The position numbers and the translations under genes were made by a program. The notes under the pieces are model-generated. The model was not told where the DNA came from, did not search any database, and saw only the letters and a list, made by a program, of their open reading frames with translations. Shown here in pieces: positions 45,430 through 55,172 of a DNA stretch of 64,000 nucleotides (its first letter is position 1; each line of letters starts with the position of its first letter). The stretch is from Streptomyces sp. NBC_00250 (GTDB taxonomy: Bacteria; Actinomycetota; Actinomycetes; Streptomycetales; Streptomycetaceae): assembly GCF_036192275.1 (NCBI RefSeq), contig NZ_CP108088.1, positions 496,001 to 560,000 of the forward strand, in the 5' to 3' direction.

Positions 45430-46767
45430 TTACGGCGCGAGGAGCTGACTCGCCGCGACTGCAGAGGCCGCCGTCCCCCCGGCCACCACCGCCGAGGCAG
45501 CGAGCAGCGGGACCCTCAGGGCCCAGGCCCGCAGCGCCGGGGAGCGGGAAACCCGGTCCAGGAGTGCGTCCCGGCCGCGGAGCACGACCAGGCCGACGCC
45601 TGTCAGCGTCAGCGCCATACCGAGGCCGAAGGCGGCGACCATCGCGAGGGCAAGAGCGACCCTCCCCGTCAGCAGACCGGTGAGCAGGACGAGGAACGCG
45701 GACGGCGAGGGCAGCAGCCCGCCCGACGTGCCCAGGAGCAGCAGCCCGCGCCAGGTGAGCAGCGACGGCGCGTCCGGGATGTGGTGGCTGTGGCCGTCCC
45801 CGACCCGCTCCCCGTGCTCGCCGGCCTCCCCGTGATCGTGATCGTGGCGGTGACCGTGATCGTGATCGTGATCGTGATGGTGATGGTGATGGTGGTGGTC
45901 GTGCTTTCCGTGGCGCAGATGCCGCCGCAGCAGGGCCACCCCCACCCCTGCCACGACGAGCGCGGCGATCAGCTGCAACCAGCCCGTCAGCGCCGCGATG
46001 TCCGGCGTGCTGTTCGCTGTCAGCCACCAGCCGACCGCGAGAACCGTCACCGAGAAGGTGTGCATCACGGCGACGATTCCGCCGAGCCACACCGCGTCGC
46101 GCGGCCTGCCCCGGCCCGCCACCAGGTACCCGGCGGCCAGTGACTTCCCGTGCCCCGGGGCGCAGGCGTGCAGTGCCCCCACGGCCGCGGCCACCAGCAG
46201 TGCCACCGGCACGGCCGCTCCGTGGTCCAGCAGGGACGTCAGATCGGTGGTCCACGACCACCACGACGACGCCGACGTCCCGGCTCCGGAAGCGGCCCCG
46301 GACGCGGCTGCGGAAGCGGCCGCCCCTGCCGTGAGCGTCAGCGTGCGCGTCGGCTCCTTCGCGGTGTGCAGTCCGCCTGAGCCCGTGTCCGTCACCGACA
46401 GGGTCCGGTACTCCGGGTCGACGTCCGTCAGCGCCGTGACGGTCAGGTCGATCCGGTCCACCGGCCGTGGGCAGACGAGACGGACCGTCAGTCCGGTCGC
46501 GCGGTCGACCCGGCAGGCACGGCCGTCCTGGCGCACGGCGATGTGCGTGCGCAGGTAGCCGGCCGTGTCACCGCCGGACCGCTGCTCCAGGACGGCGACG
46601 TCGTCCCGCTCGGCGGACCAGGTCACGTCGACGGCGGTGTCGGCCGCCTCGACCTTCACGACGGGTGGGGTTCCGAAGGGGTGCGCCTGCGCCGTCCCCG
46701 CGCTGCCGTGGAGCAGCGCGAGGACAGCGGTGAGCAGGAGCGGCACCCCGGTGCGCAGTGTTCGCAC
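45430..46767 (-). CDS. NicO-type nickel/cobalt exporter with His-rich loop
   Basis: 445-residue membrane protein. Signal peptide, an extracytoplasmic N-domain (about 30-190), then about six helices of the NicO/RcnA family with motif LHACAPGHGKSLAAGYLVAG and VMHTFSVTVLAVG. A cytoplasmic loop near 300-335 is almost pure His/Asp (KHDHHHHHHHHDHDHDHGHR), a metal-binding or sensing stretch. Family members export or import Ni/Co. It starts 15 bases after the stop of the phosphoesterase gene upstream on the same strand, so the two form an operon. Confidence 0.88.
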   Translation of the reverse strand: MRTLRTGVPLLLTAVLALLHGSAGTAQAHPFGTPPVVKVEAADTAVDVTWSAERDDVAVLEQRSGGDTAGYLRTHIAVRQDGRACRVDRATGLTVRLVCPRPVDRIDLTVTALTDVDPEYRTLSVTDTGSGGLHTAKEPTRTLTLTAGAAASAAASGAASGAGTSASSWWSWTTDLTSLLDHGAAVPVALLVAAAVGALHACAPGHGKSLAAGYLVAGRGRPRDAVWLGGIVAVMHTFSVTVLAVGWWLTANSTPDIAALTGWLQLIAALVVAGVGVALLRRHLRHGKHDHHHHHHHHDHDHDHGHRHDHDHGEAGEHGERVGDGHSHHIPDAPSLLTWRGLLLLGTSGGLLPSPSAFLVLLTGLLTGRVALALAMVAAFGLGMALTLTGVGLVVLRGRDALLDRVSRSPALRAWALRVPLLAASAVVAGGTAASAVAASQLLAP

Positions 46768-46782
46768 GGTGGTGCTTCCCCT

Positions 46783-49700
46783 CTACTTTCGGCGTGCGGC
46801 GAGCGCGTGGACCGTGCCGTCGTCCGTGAGGGCGAAGAGCCAGTCACCGCTGATGGAGAGGGCCGAGGCCACTCCGGCACCGAGGTTGTACGAGGCGGTC
46901 CGGCGGCCGGTGGCCCGGTCGAGGACGAGCAGGCGCCCGTCCCACGTCCCCAGGTACACGTGGTCCCTCGTCACCAGCGGATGCGTCGTCGGCGAGCCGT
47001 CGCCCGCCGAACAGCCCATGGCGACGCGCCACTTGTCGTCCAGCGGGCTCTCCCCCGCCAGGTATCCGGCACTGGTCTCCCAGACCGGCCTCGACGGGTC
47101 GGCGGAGCTGGTGTCGTAGGCGCGTACGACACCGTCCCTGCCCGCGACGTAGGCGGTGCTGCCCCATGCCGCGGGGCTGGTGAGCGGGGCGCGCCCCGGC
47201 TCGCAGGTGCTGCCGCCGCCGAGCTTGGACTCCCAGGCCACGGCTCCCGTCTTCGGGTCGTGGCCGCGGGTGCCGGAGGCCGTGAAGGTCACCAGTTGCG
47301 GCGTACCCGTGGCCGGGTCGGTCAGGACGGGCGAGGAGTGGCTGTCGATGTCACCCGCGGTGTCCTTGACCCAGAGCTGGGTGCAGGTCGCGAGGTCCAT
47401 GGCGATGACGGTGTTGCTCGACATGGAGTGCAGGTACGCGGTGTTGGAGCCGGGCTCGCGGATCGCCGTGCTGTGGGCCTGTCCCCAGGAGAACGCGGCG
47501 CCGAAGCCGCCGGGCAGCAGGCCGCCGGTGTCGGCGTCCCGGCAGCGCACCGTGGAGGCGTCCTGGTAGACGGCGACCGAGCGGGAGTCCGCGCCCGCGA
47601 GGGTGAGGACGCTGACGGGTCCGCCCGCGCGGCCGTAGCGGCGCACGGTGTCCCCGTGGGTCTCCTCGCGGTCGATCGACTGCCAGGCGATGCGGCCGTT
47701 CGCCGCGTCCAGGGCGTAGATCCGGCCGACGCCGGTGGTCAGGTAGACCTTGCCGCCGTGGAGTGTCGGCGCCGACTCGGCGTCGCCGTCCAGGTACGTA
47801 CGCCAGAGTTCGCGCCCGGAGGCGATGTCGTACGCGAGCATCATGCTGTACGGCGAGTCGAAGGCGCGGGAGGAGACGATGAGTCGGCCGTCCGCGATCA
47901 CCGAGCCGTTGAGGTTGAACTGCTCGCCGGTGTGGCGGGCCCACCTGAGGTCGAGCTTCGTGCCCGGCGCGTCGCCGCTCGCGGACCGCCCGGCCTCGTC
48001 GCCGCCCTGTCGCAGCCAGTCCTGGCCGGTCCGGGGCCTGTCGAGTTCGGTGTCGCGTACGACCTGGAAGGTGGTCTTCACGACGGGGAACGTCACGCCC
48101 CGGGTGTCGTACGCGACCGACTCGGCGGTGTACATGCCGGGGCGGAGCCCGCGCAGTGTGCCGCTCGCCCGGGTCCAGGCGCCGCGCGCGTCGGGGCAGG
48201 GCTCGGGCTTGCCGCCGGGCTCGGTGTAGCAGTTCTCGATGCGGGGGCGGGAGGCGCCGTTGCCGAAGCGGACGGTTTCGCGCTCGACGGTGCGTCCACG
48301 ACCGTCGCGGACGGTCAGCACCGCCTTGGCGGGGGTGCGGCCGTCGTCCTCCGCGTACGCCTCGACGGGTACTCCGGCCCGTTCGTCGTGGACGCTGCCG
48401 TCCGCGGGGCTGACGAGGGCGGCGTCGTCGTCGATGTCGAACTGGCGGTGGATGCCGGTCACATGGCCGGTGTCCTCGTTGCGGTGCGTGCGCGGGTCGT
48501 CCGTGATGCCGCTGAAGTCGAGGACCTTGTAGTCGGGGCGGGCGCCGTCGATGCCGTATGTGCCCTGGTTGTTGATCTCGACGGACCGTTTGAAGGCGCC
48601 ACGCCGGAACTCGGCCTGCTGGTTGTGGCCCGCGGCGACCATCCGTACGTCGTACTTGGCGAGTTCGTCGATCGTCGGCTGCATGCCCGCGCCCGGGCCC
48701 CACTGGGTGAAGAGCGAGCGGTGGGCGAAGACGAAGACCTGCTTGCCGACGGCGTGCCGTGCGAGGTCCCGGCGCAGCCACTCCAGCTGCGGCTTGAGCC
48801 CGCCGGCGTCGTAGTTGTCCTCCAGAACGACGATGTGGCGGCCGTTGCGGTCGAAGCTGTACCACTCGGGCGCGAGGTTGCGGCGGTAGTACTCCAGGCT
48901 GCCGGCGTATCCCTTGGAGGTGGCCGTGCCGCCGAAGTCGTGGTTGCCCATCACCGGGTAGAAGGGGTGGCCGAGCCGGCCCTCTTCCAGGCCCTTGCTG
49001 AAGAGGTCGTAGCCGCCCTGGCGGCGCGGCTCGTCGGCGTAGTCGGTGACGGTGAGGTCCCCGGTGGCGATCTGCATCGTCGCGCCGTCGACCTCGGACA
49101 TCGCCCGCACCTGGCCGGTCCACTGGGGCAGGGCGCAACGGGCTTCGTCGTCGTTGCGGTTGCCGACCTCCGTGTCGGAGTTCATCACCCACTTCTCGGT
49201 GGGGTTCGAGGCGTTCCGGTCGGGAACGAGCGCGAAGTCGACGCCCGTGCCACCGGTCTCGGGGATCTTGTGGAAGAACCGCGGGATCCAGTCCTTGCGC
49301 AGGGCGGGTGTGTAGCCGTCCGGCGAGACGATGCTGACGAGGTCGGTCTCGCGTCGCCCGGGGTCGACGTCGAGGCGGTACGCGCCGTCGGCGCCGGTCG
49401 TGGTCCATGCGGAGCCGTCGGTGACGTCGATGCCGGGCATGGGCCGCTCGCCCTTGTCCCGCTTGCCGTCGCCGTCGGTGTCCTTGAAGACGGTGCCCTC
49501 GACGGTGACGGTCGCGGCGGGGTCCGCGGCGTCGTCGGCGAACGCGGCCTGGGGCGCGAGGAAGGAGAGCGCGAGGGCGCCCACGGTCGCAGCCCTGATG
49601 CGGTGCGTCGTGCGGCGCAGCCGGAGGGCCGCGATCAGCAGGGCGGCGCCTGCCGCCGTACCGAGTGCGACGGTGAGCACGGTGGTCCACGGGAAGGACG

Positions 49701-50136
49701 GCAGGGGGTGGACACCGCGTGCGTCGACGAGCGGGGTGTCCGCGGTGGCGTCGGCGGCCGTGCCGTCGAACTCGACGACGACCTGGGTCAGTCCGCCCCG
49801 CTCGATGAGCGGGGTGAGGTCGAGCGCGTCGACGTGGCAGCTCCAGGCGAGCTCGACGACGATGCCGCCGGGCACGCCGCCGTTGTCGCCTGCCACGCCG
49901 GAGCCGGTGGCGGGGCAGCCGGCCCGGAGCAGTCCGGCCGCCCAGGCACCGGCCTGATCGACCGGCACCACGCCGTTGTGGACGACGAGGCGGCCGCTGG
50001 TGACGTCGTCCCGGGTCGCGACCACGAGTTCGGCGTGTTCGCGCGAGACGTGCGCGAAGGCGGGCTGGGCGCCGATGCCCAGCACGAGGGACAGCAGCGC
50101 GAGCGCAAGCCCGGCTGCCGTGCGTATGGGTTTCAT
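46783..50136 (-). CDS. Large secreted metallophosphoesterase with SdrD-like and PQQ-propeller domains
   Basis: 1117-residue exported protein. Signal peptide, a first beta-rich domain (about 28-145), a membrane helix (about 152-172) with a second signal-like segment, an SdrD-B/Cna-like module ([20 protein letters not shown]), a calcineurin-type phosphoesterase domain (about 310-560) and a PQQ-type beta-propeller (about 720-1117, repeats such as [19 protein letters not shown]). Metal motifs [24 protein letters not shown] and AAGHNQQAE are present, but the first motif is SDTEVGN, with Glu where the DxH His is expected. It is probably a surface enzyme; the operon with a NicO exporter hints at metal-linked function. 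Confidence 0.85.
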   Translation of the reverse strand: MKPIRTAAGLALALLSLVLGIGAQPAFAHVSREHAELVVATRDDVTSGRLVVHNGVVPVDQAGAWAAGLLRAGCPATGSGVAGDNGGVPGGIVVELAWSCHVDALDLTPLIERGGLTQVVVEFDGTAADATADTPLVDARGVHPLPSFPWTTVLTVALGTAAGAALLIAALRLRRTTHRIRAATVGALALSFLAPQAAFADDAADPAATVTVEGTVFKDTDGDGKRDKGERPMPGIDVTDGSAWTTTGADGAYRLDVDPGRRETDLVSIVSPDGYTPALRKDWIPRFFHKIPETGGTGVDFALVPDRNASNPTEKWVMNSDTEVGNRNDDEARCALPQWTGQVRAMSEVDGATMQIATGDLTVTDYADEPRRQGGYDLFSKGLEEGRLGHPFYPVMGNHDFGGTATSKGYAGSLEYYRRNLAPEWYSFDRNGRHIVVLEDNYDAGGLKPQLEWLRRDLARHAVGKQVFVFAHRSLFTQWGPGAGMQPTIDELAKYDVRMVAAGHNQQAEFRRGAFKRSVEINNQGTYGIDGARPDYKVLDFSGITDDPRTHRNEDTGHVTGIHRQFDIDDDAALVSPADGSVHDERAGVPVEAYAEDDGRTPAKAVLTVRDGRGRTVERETVRFGNGASRPRIENCYTEPGGKPEPCPDARGAWTRASGTLRGLRPGMYTAESVAYDTRGVTFPVVKTTFQVVRDTELDRPRTGQDWLRQGGDEAGRSASGDAPGTKLDLRWARHTGEQFNLNGSVIADGRLIVSSRAFDSPYSMMLAYDIASGRELWRTYLDGDAESAPTLHGGKVYLTTGVGRIYALDAANGRIAWQSIDREETHGDTVRRYGRAGGPVSVLTLAGADSRSVAVYQDASTVRCRDADTGGLLPGGFGAAFSWGQAHSTAIREPGSNTAYLHSMSSNTVIAMDLATCTQLWVKDTAGDIDSHSSPVLTDPATGTPQLVTFTASGTRGHDPKTGAVAWESKLGGGSTCEPGRAPLTSPAAWGSTAYVAGRDGVVRAYDTSSADPSRPVWETSAGYLAGESPLDDKWRVAMGCSAGDGSPTTHPLVTRDHVYLGTWDGRLLVLDRATGRRTASYNLGAGVASALSISGDWLFALTDDGTVHALAARRK

Positions 50137-50261
50137 GAATGTGGAGGCTAGGCATCCGCTGTCCGGATACCGGTCGGTACCAGTCCGATTTCACCATGCT
50201 GTGCGCAAGAGTTCAGCATCGGCGATCACATTCGTACGGAAGTGCACAAGCTCCTGGTCAG

Positions 50262-50294
50262 GTGCCCGGAGGGGGCGTGGTTCCCTCCGGGCAC
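50262..50294 (-). terminator. Hairpin terminator of the lipid-kinase operon
   Basis: Perfect 12-bp stem GTGCCCGGAGGG / CCCTCCGGGCAC with a 9-base loop, 37 bases past the minus-strand diacylglycerol kinase stop. Confidence 0.8.
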
Positions 50295-50330
50295 CCGGTC
50301 CACAGGGCCCGGGGGCCTGCGGACGTCTTG

Positions 50331-51212
50331 TCAGGCCAGGACGTTCAGAGCGGCGGGCCGCACCCTGAGGGTCACCGGCAGGACGGCGTCGACCTCCCCG
50401 TCCGCGCCGTACGGGAGGGGGCGGTCCGCTTCGATGCGGACCTCCTTGCCTCGCAGGATCTCGACCTCGGGCCGATTCACGTGCACGCCCGTCTTCAGCT
50501 CGTTCATCATCGCGAAGAAGAGGTGCTTCGGCGCCTTCTTGATGACCACGACGTCGAGCAGCCCGTCGTCGATCCGCGCGCCCGGCGCGACCTTTCTCCC
50601 GAAGCCGTAGAAGCCCGAGTTCGCCACGACCACGGTGTAGCCGGTGCGCTCGTGCCTCACCCCGTCGATCGTGACGCGGTACGCGGCGGGCTTCCAGGCG
50701 AGGACCGCCCGCAGCCCGCCCGCGTAGTACGACGCCGCGCCGCGCAGCACCCGGGAGGCGTTGGCGTGGCGGTTGGCCACCGCGTCGACGCCCGCGTACA
50801 CGCTTCCCAGGACGCAGGTCCGCGCGTGCACGGCGGACTCCACCTCGATCGTGTCGACGGCCCGCGGCTCGCTGTGCAGCAGTACCTCGACGAGCCGTTC
50901 GGGGTCGGTGGGAAGGCCGAGGGCGCGGGCGAAGTCGTTGCCGCGGCCCGCCGGGACCAGGCCGAAGACCGTGTCCGTGCCGCTGAGCGCACCGCCGACG
51001 CAGCCGGCCATCCCGTCACCGCCGACGGCGAGCACGACGTGCCCCTGTGCTCCGGCCTCCTGGGCGAGCTCTCGTGCGTGCTCCAGGCTGCGGCTGTAGA
51101 CGGTGTCGAGCCGTGCACCCGCCTCCCGCAGCAGACGGGCCAGCGGGAGCAGGCCCGCCGTGCCGCTGGAACCCCCTGCGGTGGGGTTGACGACGGCGGT
51201 GAACTGTCGCAT
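50331..51212 (-). CDS. Diacylglycerol/sphingosine-kinase-family lipid kinase
   Basis: 293-residue lipid kinase (DAGK_cat family, YegS/DgkB type). Nucleotide-site motifs: VVNPTAGGSSGT at the start, VVLAVGGDGMAGCVGGAL (the GGDG signature), and VPAGRGNDFARALGLP. The C-terminal domain ends with RPLPYGADGEVDA, the conserved DGE. ATG 51212 follows GGAGG; the longer frame to 51281 overlaps the upstream gene. It lies 31 bases after the alkylglycerone-phosphate-synthase-like gene on the same strand, an operon consistent with lipid synthesis. Confidence 0.92.
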   Translation of the reverse strand: MRQFTAVVNPTAGGSSGTAGLLPLARLLREAGARLDTVYSRSLEHARELAQEAGAQGHVVLAVGGDGMAGCVGGALSGTDTVFGLVPAGRGNDFARALGLPTDPERLVEVLLHSEPRAVDTIEVESAVHARTCVLGSVYAGVDAVANRHANASRVLRGAASYYAGGLRAVLAWKPAAYRVTIDGVRHERTGYTVVVANSGFYGFGRKVAPGARIDDGLLDVVVIKKAPKHLFFAMMNELKTGVHVNRPEVEILRGKEVRIEADRPLPYGADGEVDAVLPVTLRVRPAALNVLA

Positions 51213-51243
51213 GGATCTGGCCTCCGGCCGGCAGAAGTCGGGT

Positions 51244-52833
51244 TCAGCGGATGGGGATGAGGACTCCGGGGCTGAGCACACCGGAGGGGTCGACCTCGGC
51301 CTTGACGGCCTGCAGCATACGGATGCCGAGGGGGCCGATCTCGCGGGCGTACCAGTCGCGGTGGTCGGTGCCGACGCCGTGGTGGTGGCTGATGGTGCCG
51401 CCCGCGGCCAGGATCGCGTCGTTGGCCGCTCGCTTCACCGGTTCCCAGTGCGACACGGCGTCCTCGCCCTGCGCGGAGACGACGGTGAAGTACAGGGAGG
51501 CGCCGTTCTCGTACGTGTGCGAGATGTGGCACATGACGAGCGGCGGCGTGCCGGCCTCGGTGAGGGTGCTCGTCAGCGCGTCCCTCACCGCCGTGTAGAG
51601 GCCGGGGATCGCGGACCAGAAGGCCGCCGTCTCCAGCGTCTCGGCGAACGCGCCGGCGTCGAGCAGCGCGTCACGCAGATAGGGCGCGTTGTACCGGCCG
51701 TGCTCCCACCGGTCGCCCGGCTCCTCACCGATGTACTCGCCGTCGCAGGCGAGCAGGACCTCGCGGGCGACGGCGCGGCGGGCCATCGTCTCCTCCTCGG
51801 TGCCCTCATAGCCGACGATGGCCATGCAGCCCGGGTTCTGCGGGAGCTCGGCGCTGCCGATGGCGTCCGGCTGCGCGAGACCGATGAAGGTCTCCGACTC
51901 GTCCGACAGGCGCAGCACCGTGGGCCGCGGGCCGTCCTGGGCGAGTCGGCGCAGTGCCGCCGTGCCCGCCTCGAAGGAGGCGAAGCGCCAGCCCTCGTAG
52001 CTCCGCGTCGCGGGGAGCGGGCGGATGCGCACGGTCACCGCCGTGATCACTCCGAGGGCGCCCTCGGAGCCGAGGATCAGCTGGCGCAGGTCGGGGCCGG
52101 CCGCCGAGCGCGGGGCCCGGCCGGTCTCCAGAGTGCCTTCGGGGGTGGCGACCGTCAGGCCGAGGACCATCTCGTCGAAGCGGCCGTACCCGGCCGATGC
52201 CTGGCCGCTGGAGCGGGCCGCGGCGAAGCCGCCGACGGTCGCCCACTCGAAGGACTGCGGGAAGTGTCCGAGGGTCCAGCCCCGCTCGTTGAGCAGGGCC
52301 TCGCACTGCGGGCCGCGCAGACCGGGCTGCAGGGTCGCGGTACGGGACACCTCGTCGACGGTGAGCAGCTGGTCGAGCCGCCGCAGGTCGAGCGCGACGA
52401 AGGGCCGCTTCGTGGTGGGCGCGAGGCCGCCGACGACGGAGGTGCCGCCACCGAAGGGCACGGCGGCGACGCCGTGGTCGGCGCAGGCGCGGAGCACGGC
52501 GAGGACCTCGTCGTGGGTACCCGGGAGCACGACCGCGGCGGGGATGTCGTCGACCTCGCCGGCGCGGATGCGCAGCAGGTCGGGGGTCGACTTTCCGCGC
52601 GTGTGCCGGATGCGGCTCTCGGCGTCTTCCCGCAGGCCGTCGGGCCCGCCGACGGCGGTGCGCAGCGCGGTGCGGGCCTCGTCGGTCAGCGCCGGGGCGG
52701 GCGGTTCGATGTCGGTGAGGGCGGACGGGCCGCTCTCCCGCGGGGTGACGCCGAGCAGGTCACGCAGCAGGCCGGTGACCGAGTCGGGCAGGGGTGCCGC
52801 CTTGGCCGGGTCGCCCCAACCGCTCCACAACAT
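51244..52833 (-). CDS. FAD-binding oxidase, alkylglycerone-phosphate synthase-like
   Basis: 529-residue flavoenzyme of the VAO/GlcD superfamily. FAD-binding PCMH domain with VVLPGTHDEVLAVLRACADH, PFGGGTSVVGGLAP and SSGQASAGYGRFDEMVLGLT; C-terminal cap with FTVVSAQGEDAVSHWEPVKR and HHHGVGTDHRDWYAREIG, the HHHG(V/I)G motif typical of alkyldihydroxyacetonephosphate synthases, which make ether-lipid precursors. ATG 52833 (or GTG 52839) is taken as start; the frame upstream crosses the promoter of the divergent TetR gene. Operon with the lipid kinase; neighbours include GlpD, so a glycerolipid pathway is likely. Confidence 0.88.
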   Translation of the reverse strand: MLWSGWGDPAKAAPLPDSVTGLLRDLLGVTPRESGPSALTDIEPPAPALTDEARTALRTAVGGPDGLREDAESRIRHTRGKSTPDLLRIRAGEVDDIPAAVVLPGTHDEVLAVLRACADHGVAAVPFGGGTSVVGGLAPTTKRPFVALDLRRLDQLLTVDEVSRTATLQPGLRGPQCEALLNERGWTLGHFPQSFEWATVGGFAAARSSGQASAGYGRFDEMVLGLTVATPEGTLETGRAPRSAAGPDLRQLILGSEGALGVITAVTVRIRPLPATRSYEGWRFASFEAGTAALRRLAQDGPRPTVLRLSDESETFIGLAQPDAIGSAELPQNPGCMAIVGYEGTEEETMARRAVAREVLLACDGEYIGEEPGDRWEHGRYNAPYLRDALLDAGAFAETLETAAFWSAIPGLYTAVRDALTSTLTEAGTPPLVMCHISHTYENGASLYFTVVSAQGEDAVSHWEPVKRAANDAILAAGGTISHHHGVGTDHRDWYAREIGPLGIRMLQAVKAEVDPSGVLSPGVLIPIR

Positions 52834-52914
52834 GTCCACTTCGAAAGGGTTCCTAACGGTCTGTTTCACGGATGGCGCTGCCACTGGGCCGACGCTGGCA
52901 TTACACTGTGACAG

Positions 52915-53514
52915 ATGACGCCCATTCGTCACAACCATGAAGACGCAGATCCCGTGCTGGACGCCGCACGCGACTGCGTGCTCGCCGTCGGCGTACGGCG
53001 AACCACCCTCACCGACATCGCCCGGCGCGCGGGCGTGTCCCGGATGACGATCTACCGGCGCTGGCCCGACGTGCGCAGCCTCGTGGGTGACCTGATGACC
53101 CGTGAGTGGATCGCGGTCGCCGCCGGCGCCATGCCGCCGTCCGACGACGACCGGCCCGAGCGGGAGCGGATCGTCGAGGGGCTCGTCGCGGGAGCCGCGG
53201 CGTTCCGGGCCCACCCGCTCTTCCACAAGATCCTCGACGTCGACCCCGAGCTGCTGCTGCCGTACATCCTCGACCGCCGCGGCGCCAGCCAGGACGCCCT
53301 GCTGGGGCTCCTCCACTCGGCGCTGGAGGAGGGCCACGAGGACGGCTCCGTACGCCGCATCCGGGCGGACCTGCAGGCCCGGTCCCTGCTGCTCGTCGTC
53401 CAGTCCTTCACGCTCTCGCTGCGCACCATGACCGACGAAACCGATCCCGAACTGAGCGAAGCCGCCTTCCTCGACGAGCTGCGCATCCTGCTGGAGAGGA
53501 CCATCGCCCCATGA
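52915..53514 (+). CDS. TetR/AcrR-family repressor
   Basis: 199-residue regulator. N-terminal HTH: DPVLDAARDCVLAVGVRRTT, LTDIARRAGVSRMTIYRRWP, typical of TetR. The C-terminal ligand domain is helical and unspecific. It is divergent from the alkylglycerone-phosphate-synthase-like gene over an 81-base spacer and overlaps glpD by the 4 bases ATGA, so it probably represses both sides. A loose inverted pair TCTGTTTCAC ... GTGACAGA (from 52859 and to 52915) flanks the spacer and is a possible operator. Confidence 0.9.
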   Translation: MTPIRHNHEDADPVLDAARDCVLAVGVRRTTLTDIARRAGVSRMTIYRRWPDVRSLVGDLMTREWIAVAAGAMPPSDDDRPERERIVEGLVAGAAAFRAHPLFHKILDVDPELLLPYILDRRGASQDALLGLLHSALEEGHEDGSVRRIRADLQARSLLLVVQSFTLSLRTMTDETDPELSEAAFLDELRILLERTIAP

Positions 53515-55088
53515 ACCCCACGAGCAGCCCCGCCCTGCCCGGCTCCTCGCTCAACGCCCGGCGGCGCCTGCGCGAACTGGCCCGACTCGCCGACGGTGAC
53601 GCCGACAGCGTGGTCGACGTCCTGGTCGTCGGGCTCGGTGCCACCGGAGCCGGAGCCGCGCTCGACGCGGCCACCCGCGGGCTCACCGTCGCCGCGATCG
53701 ACGCCCACGACCTCGCCTTCGGTACGTCCCGCTGGAGCTCCAAGCTGATCCACGGCGGACTGCGCTACCTCGCCTCCGGACAGCTCGACGTCGCCCACGA
53801 GAGCGCGGTCGAGCGGGGCATCCTCATGGAGCGCACCGCTCCCCACCTCGTACGCGCCCAGCCCTTCGTCCTCCCCCTGACCCCGCTCGTCAGCCGCGGC
53901 CAGGCCGCCCTGGCCCGTGCCGGATTCCTCGCGGGCGACCTGCTGCGCGTCGGCGCCCGCACCTCGCGCGGGACGCTGCCCCAGCCGCGCACACTGTCCG
54001 CCGTCGAGACCCGCCATCTCGCCCCGGCCCTCCGACCCACCGGACTGCGCGGCGGACTGCTCTCCTGGGACGGCAAGCTCTCCGACGACGCCCGCCTGGT
54101 GACCGCGATCGCCCGCACGGCGGCCGCCTACGGCGCCCGCGTCCTCACCCGCACCCGGGCCCTGGAACTCCACCGCGACGGTGCGCTGGTCCGCGACGAG
54201 ACCACCGGCGAGGAGCTGCGGATCCGCGCGCGCACGGTCATCAACGCGGCCGGCGTCTGGGCGGGCGGCCTCGTCGACGACGTACGGCTGCGGCCTTCGC
54301 GCGGCACCCATCTGGTCCTGCGCTCCGAGAACCTCGGCCGGCTCTCGGCGGGCCTGCACATCCCGATCCCCGGCGAGACGAACCGCTTCGTGCTGGTGCT
54401 GCCCCAGGGCGACGGACGCGTGTACGTCGGCCTCACCGACGAACCCGTCGACGGTGACATCCCCGACGTGCCCGAGGTCCCCGAGACCGACATCGGCTTC
54501 CTCCTCGACGTCCTCGGCTCCGCACTCGACGTCACCGTCCACCGCGCCGACGTGGTCGGGGCCTTCGCGGGCCTGCGGCCCCTGCTCGACACCCGGGACG
54601 CGGCGGGCCGCACGGCCGACATCTCGCGCAAGCACGCCGTGCTCACCTCTCCCTCCGGCGTCGTCACCGTCGTCGGTGGCAAGCTGACCACGTACCGCCG
54701 CATGGCCCAGGACGCCGTCGACGCCGTCGTGACCGCCGGCGGTCTGACCGCCGGCCCGTGCCGTACCGCCTCCCTCCCCCTCGTCGGCGCCGCCCGGCCC
54801 CAGGTCCTCGCCGGGCTCGACGTCCCGGCCCGCCTCGTGCACCGCTACGGCTCCGAGGCACCCGCCGTGCACGCGCTCGGTGTCGAAGACCCGGCCCTCG
54901 CCCGTCCCGTCGTCCCCGGCCACCCCGTCACGGGCGCCGAGCTGGTGTGGGCCGTCCGCCACGAAGGCGCCCTCGACACCTCCGACCTCCTCGACCGTCG
55001 CACCCGGATCGGCCTGGTCCCCGAGGACCGCGCCTCAGCCGAGGAAGCGGCCCTGGACGCCCTCGCCCGGACCGCCCAGGTGCGATGA
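53511..55088 (+). CDS. glpD: Glycerol-3-phosphate dehydrogenase, FAD-dependent
   Basis: 525-residue membrane-associated flavoenzyme that oxidises glycerol 3-phosphate to dihydroxyacetone phosphate and feeds electrons to quinone. FAD site VVDVLVVGLGATGAGAALDA, family motif GTSRWSSKLIHGGLRYLASG, VINAAGVWAG and, near 390, VVTVVGGKLTTYRRMAQDAV. The C-terminal DAO_C helical domain is present (LVWAVRHEGALDTSDLLDRR). Translationally coupled to the TetR gene. DHAP is the substrate for alkylglycerone-type lipids, which links it to the divergent operon. Confidence 0.93.
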   Translation: MNPTSSPALPGSSLNARRRLRELARLADGDADSVVDVLVVGLGATGAGAALDAATRGLTVAAIDAHDLAFGTSRWSSKLIHGGLRYLASGQLDVAHESAVERGILMERTAPHLVRAQPFVLPLTPLVSRGQAALARAGFLAGDLLRVGARTSRGTLPQPRTLSAVETRHLAPALRPTGLRGGLLSWDGKLSDDARLVTAIARTAAAYGARVLTRTRALELHRDGALVRDETTGEELRIRARTVINAAGVWAGGLVDDVRLRPSRGTHLVLRSENLGRLSAGLHIPIPGETNRFVLVLPQGDGRVYVGLTDEPVDGDIPDVPEVPETDIGFLLDVLGSALDVTVHRADVVGAFAGLRPLLDTRDAAGRTADISRKHAVLTSPSGVVTVVGGKLTTYRRMAQDAVDAVVTAGGLTAGPCRTASLPLVGAARPQVLAGLDVPARLVHRYGSEAPAVHALGVEDPALARPVVPGHPVTGAELVWAVRHEGALDTSDLLDRRTRIGLVPEDRASAEEAALDALARTAQVR

Positions 55089-55172
55089 CATGGAGTGTCG
55101 TCGACACAGGTGAGGCGCGGGTGACGGGTGGGTGAGGCGCGGGGGCCCGGCACCACGGCTACCGTCGGCTCC

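Noticed and set aside
45835..45905. GATCGTGATCGTGATGGTG-like tandem repeat, first taken for a CRISPR or iteron
   Set aside because: It is the coding sequence of the His/Asp-rich loop in the NicO exporter; no spacers and irregular units.
46543..50151. 1202-codon plus-strand open frame
   Set aside because: Antisense to the phosphoesterase and exporter genes, which have clear motifs; the plus frame is low-complexity Val/Gly/Arg/Asp with no family.
51103..52911. 602-codon plus-strand open frame
   Set aside because: Antisense shadow of the alkylglycerone-phosphate-synthase-like gene.
53052..54962. 636-codon minus-strand open frame
   Set aside because: Antisense to the TetR and glpD genes, both with clear motifs and coupled starts.
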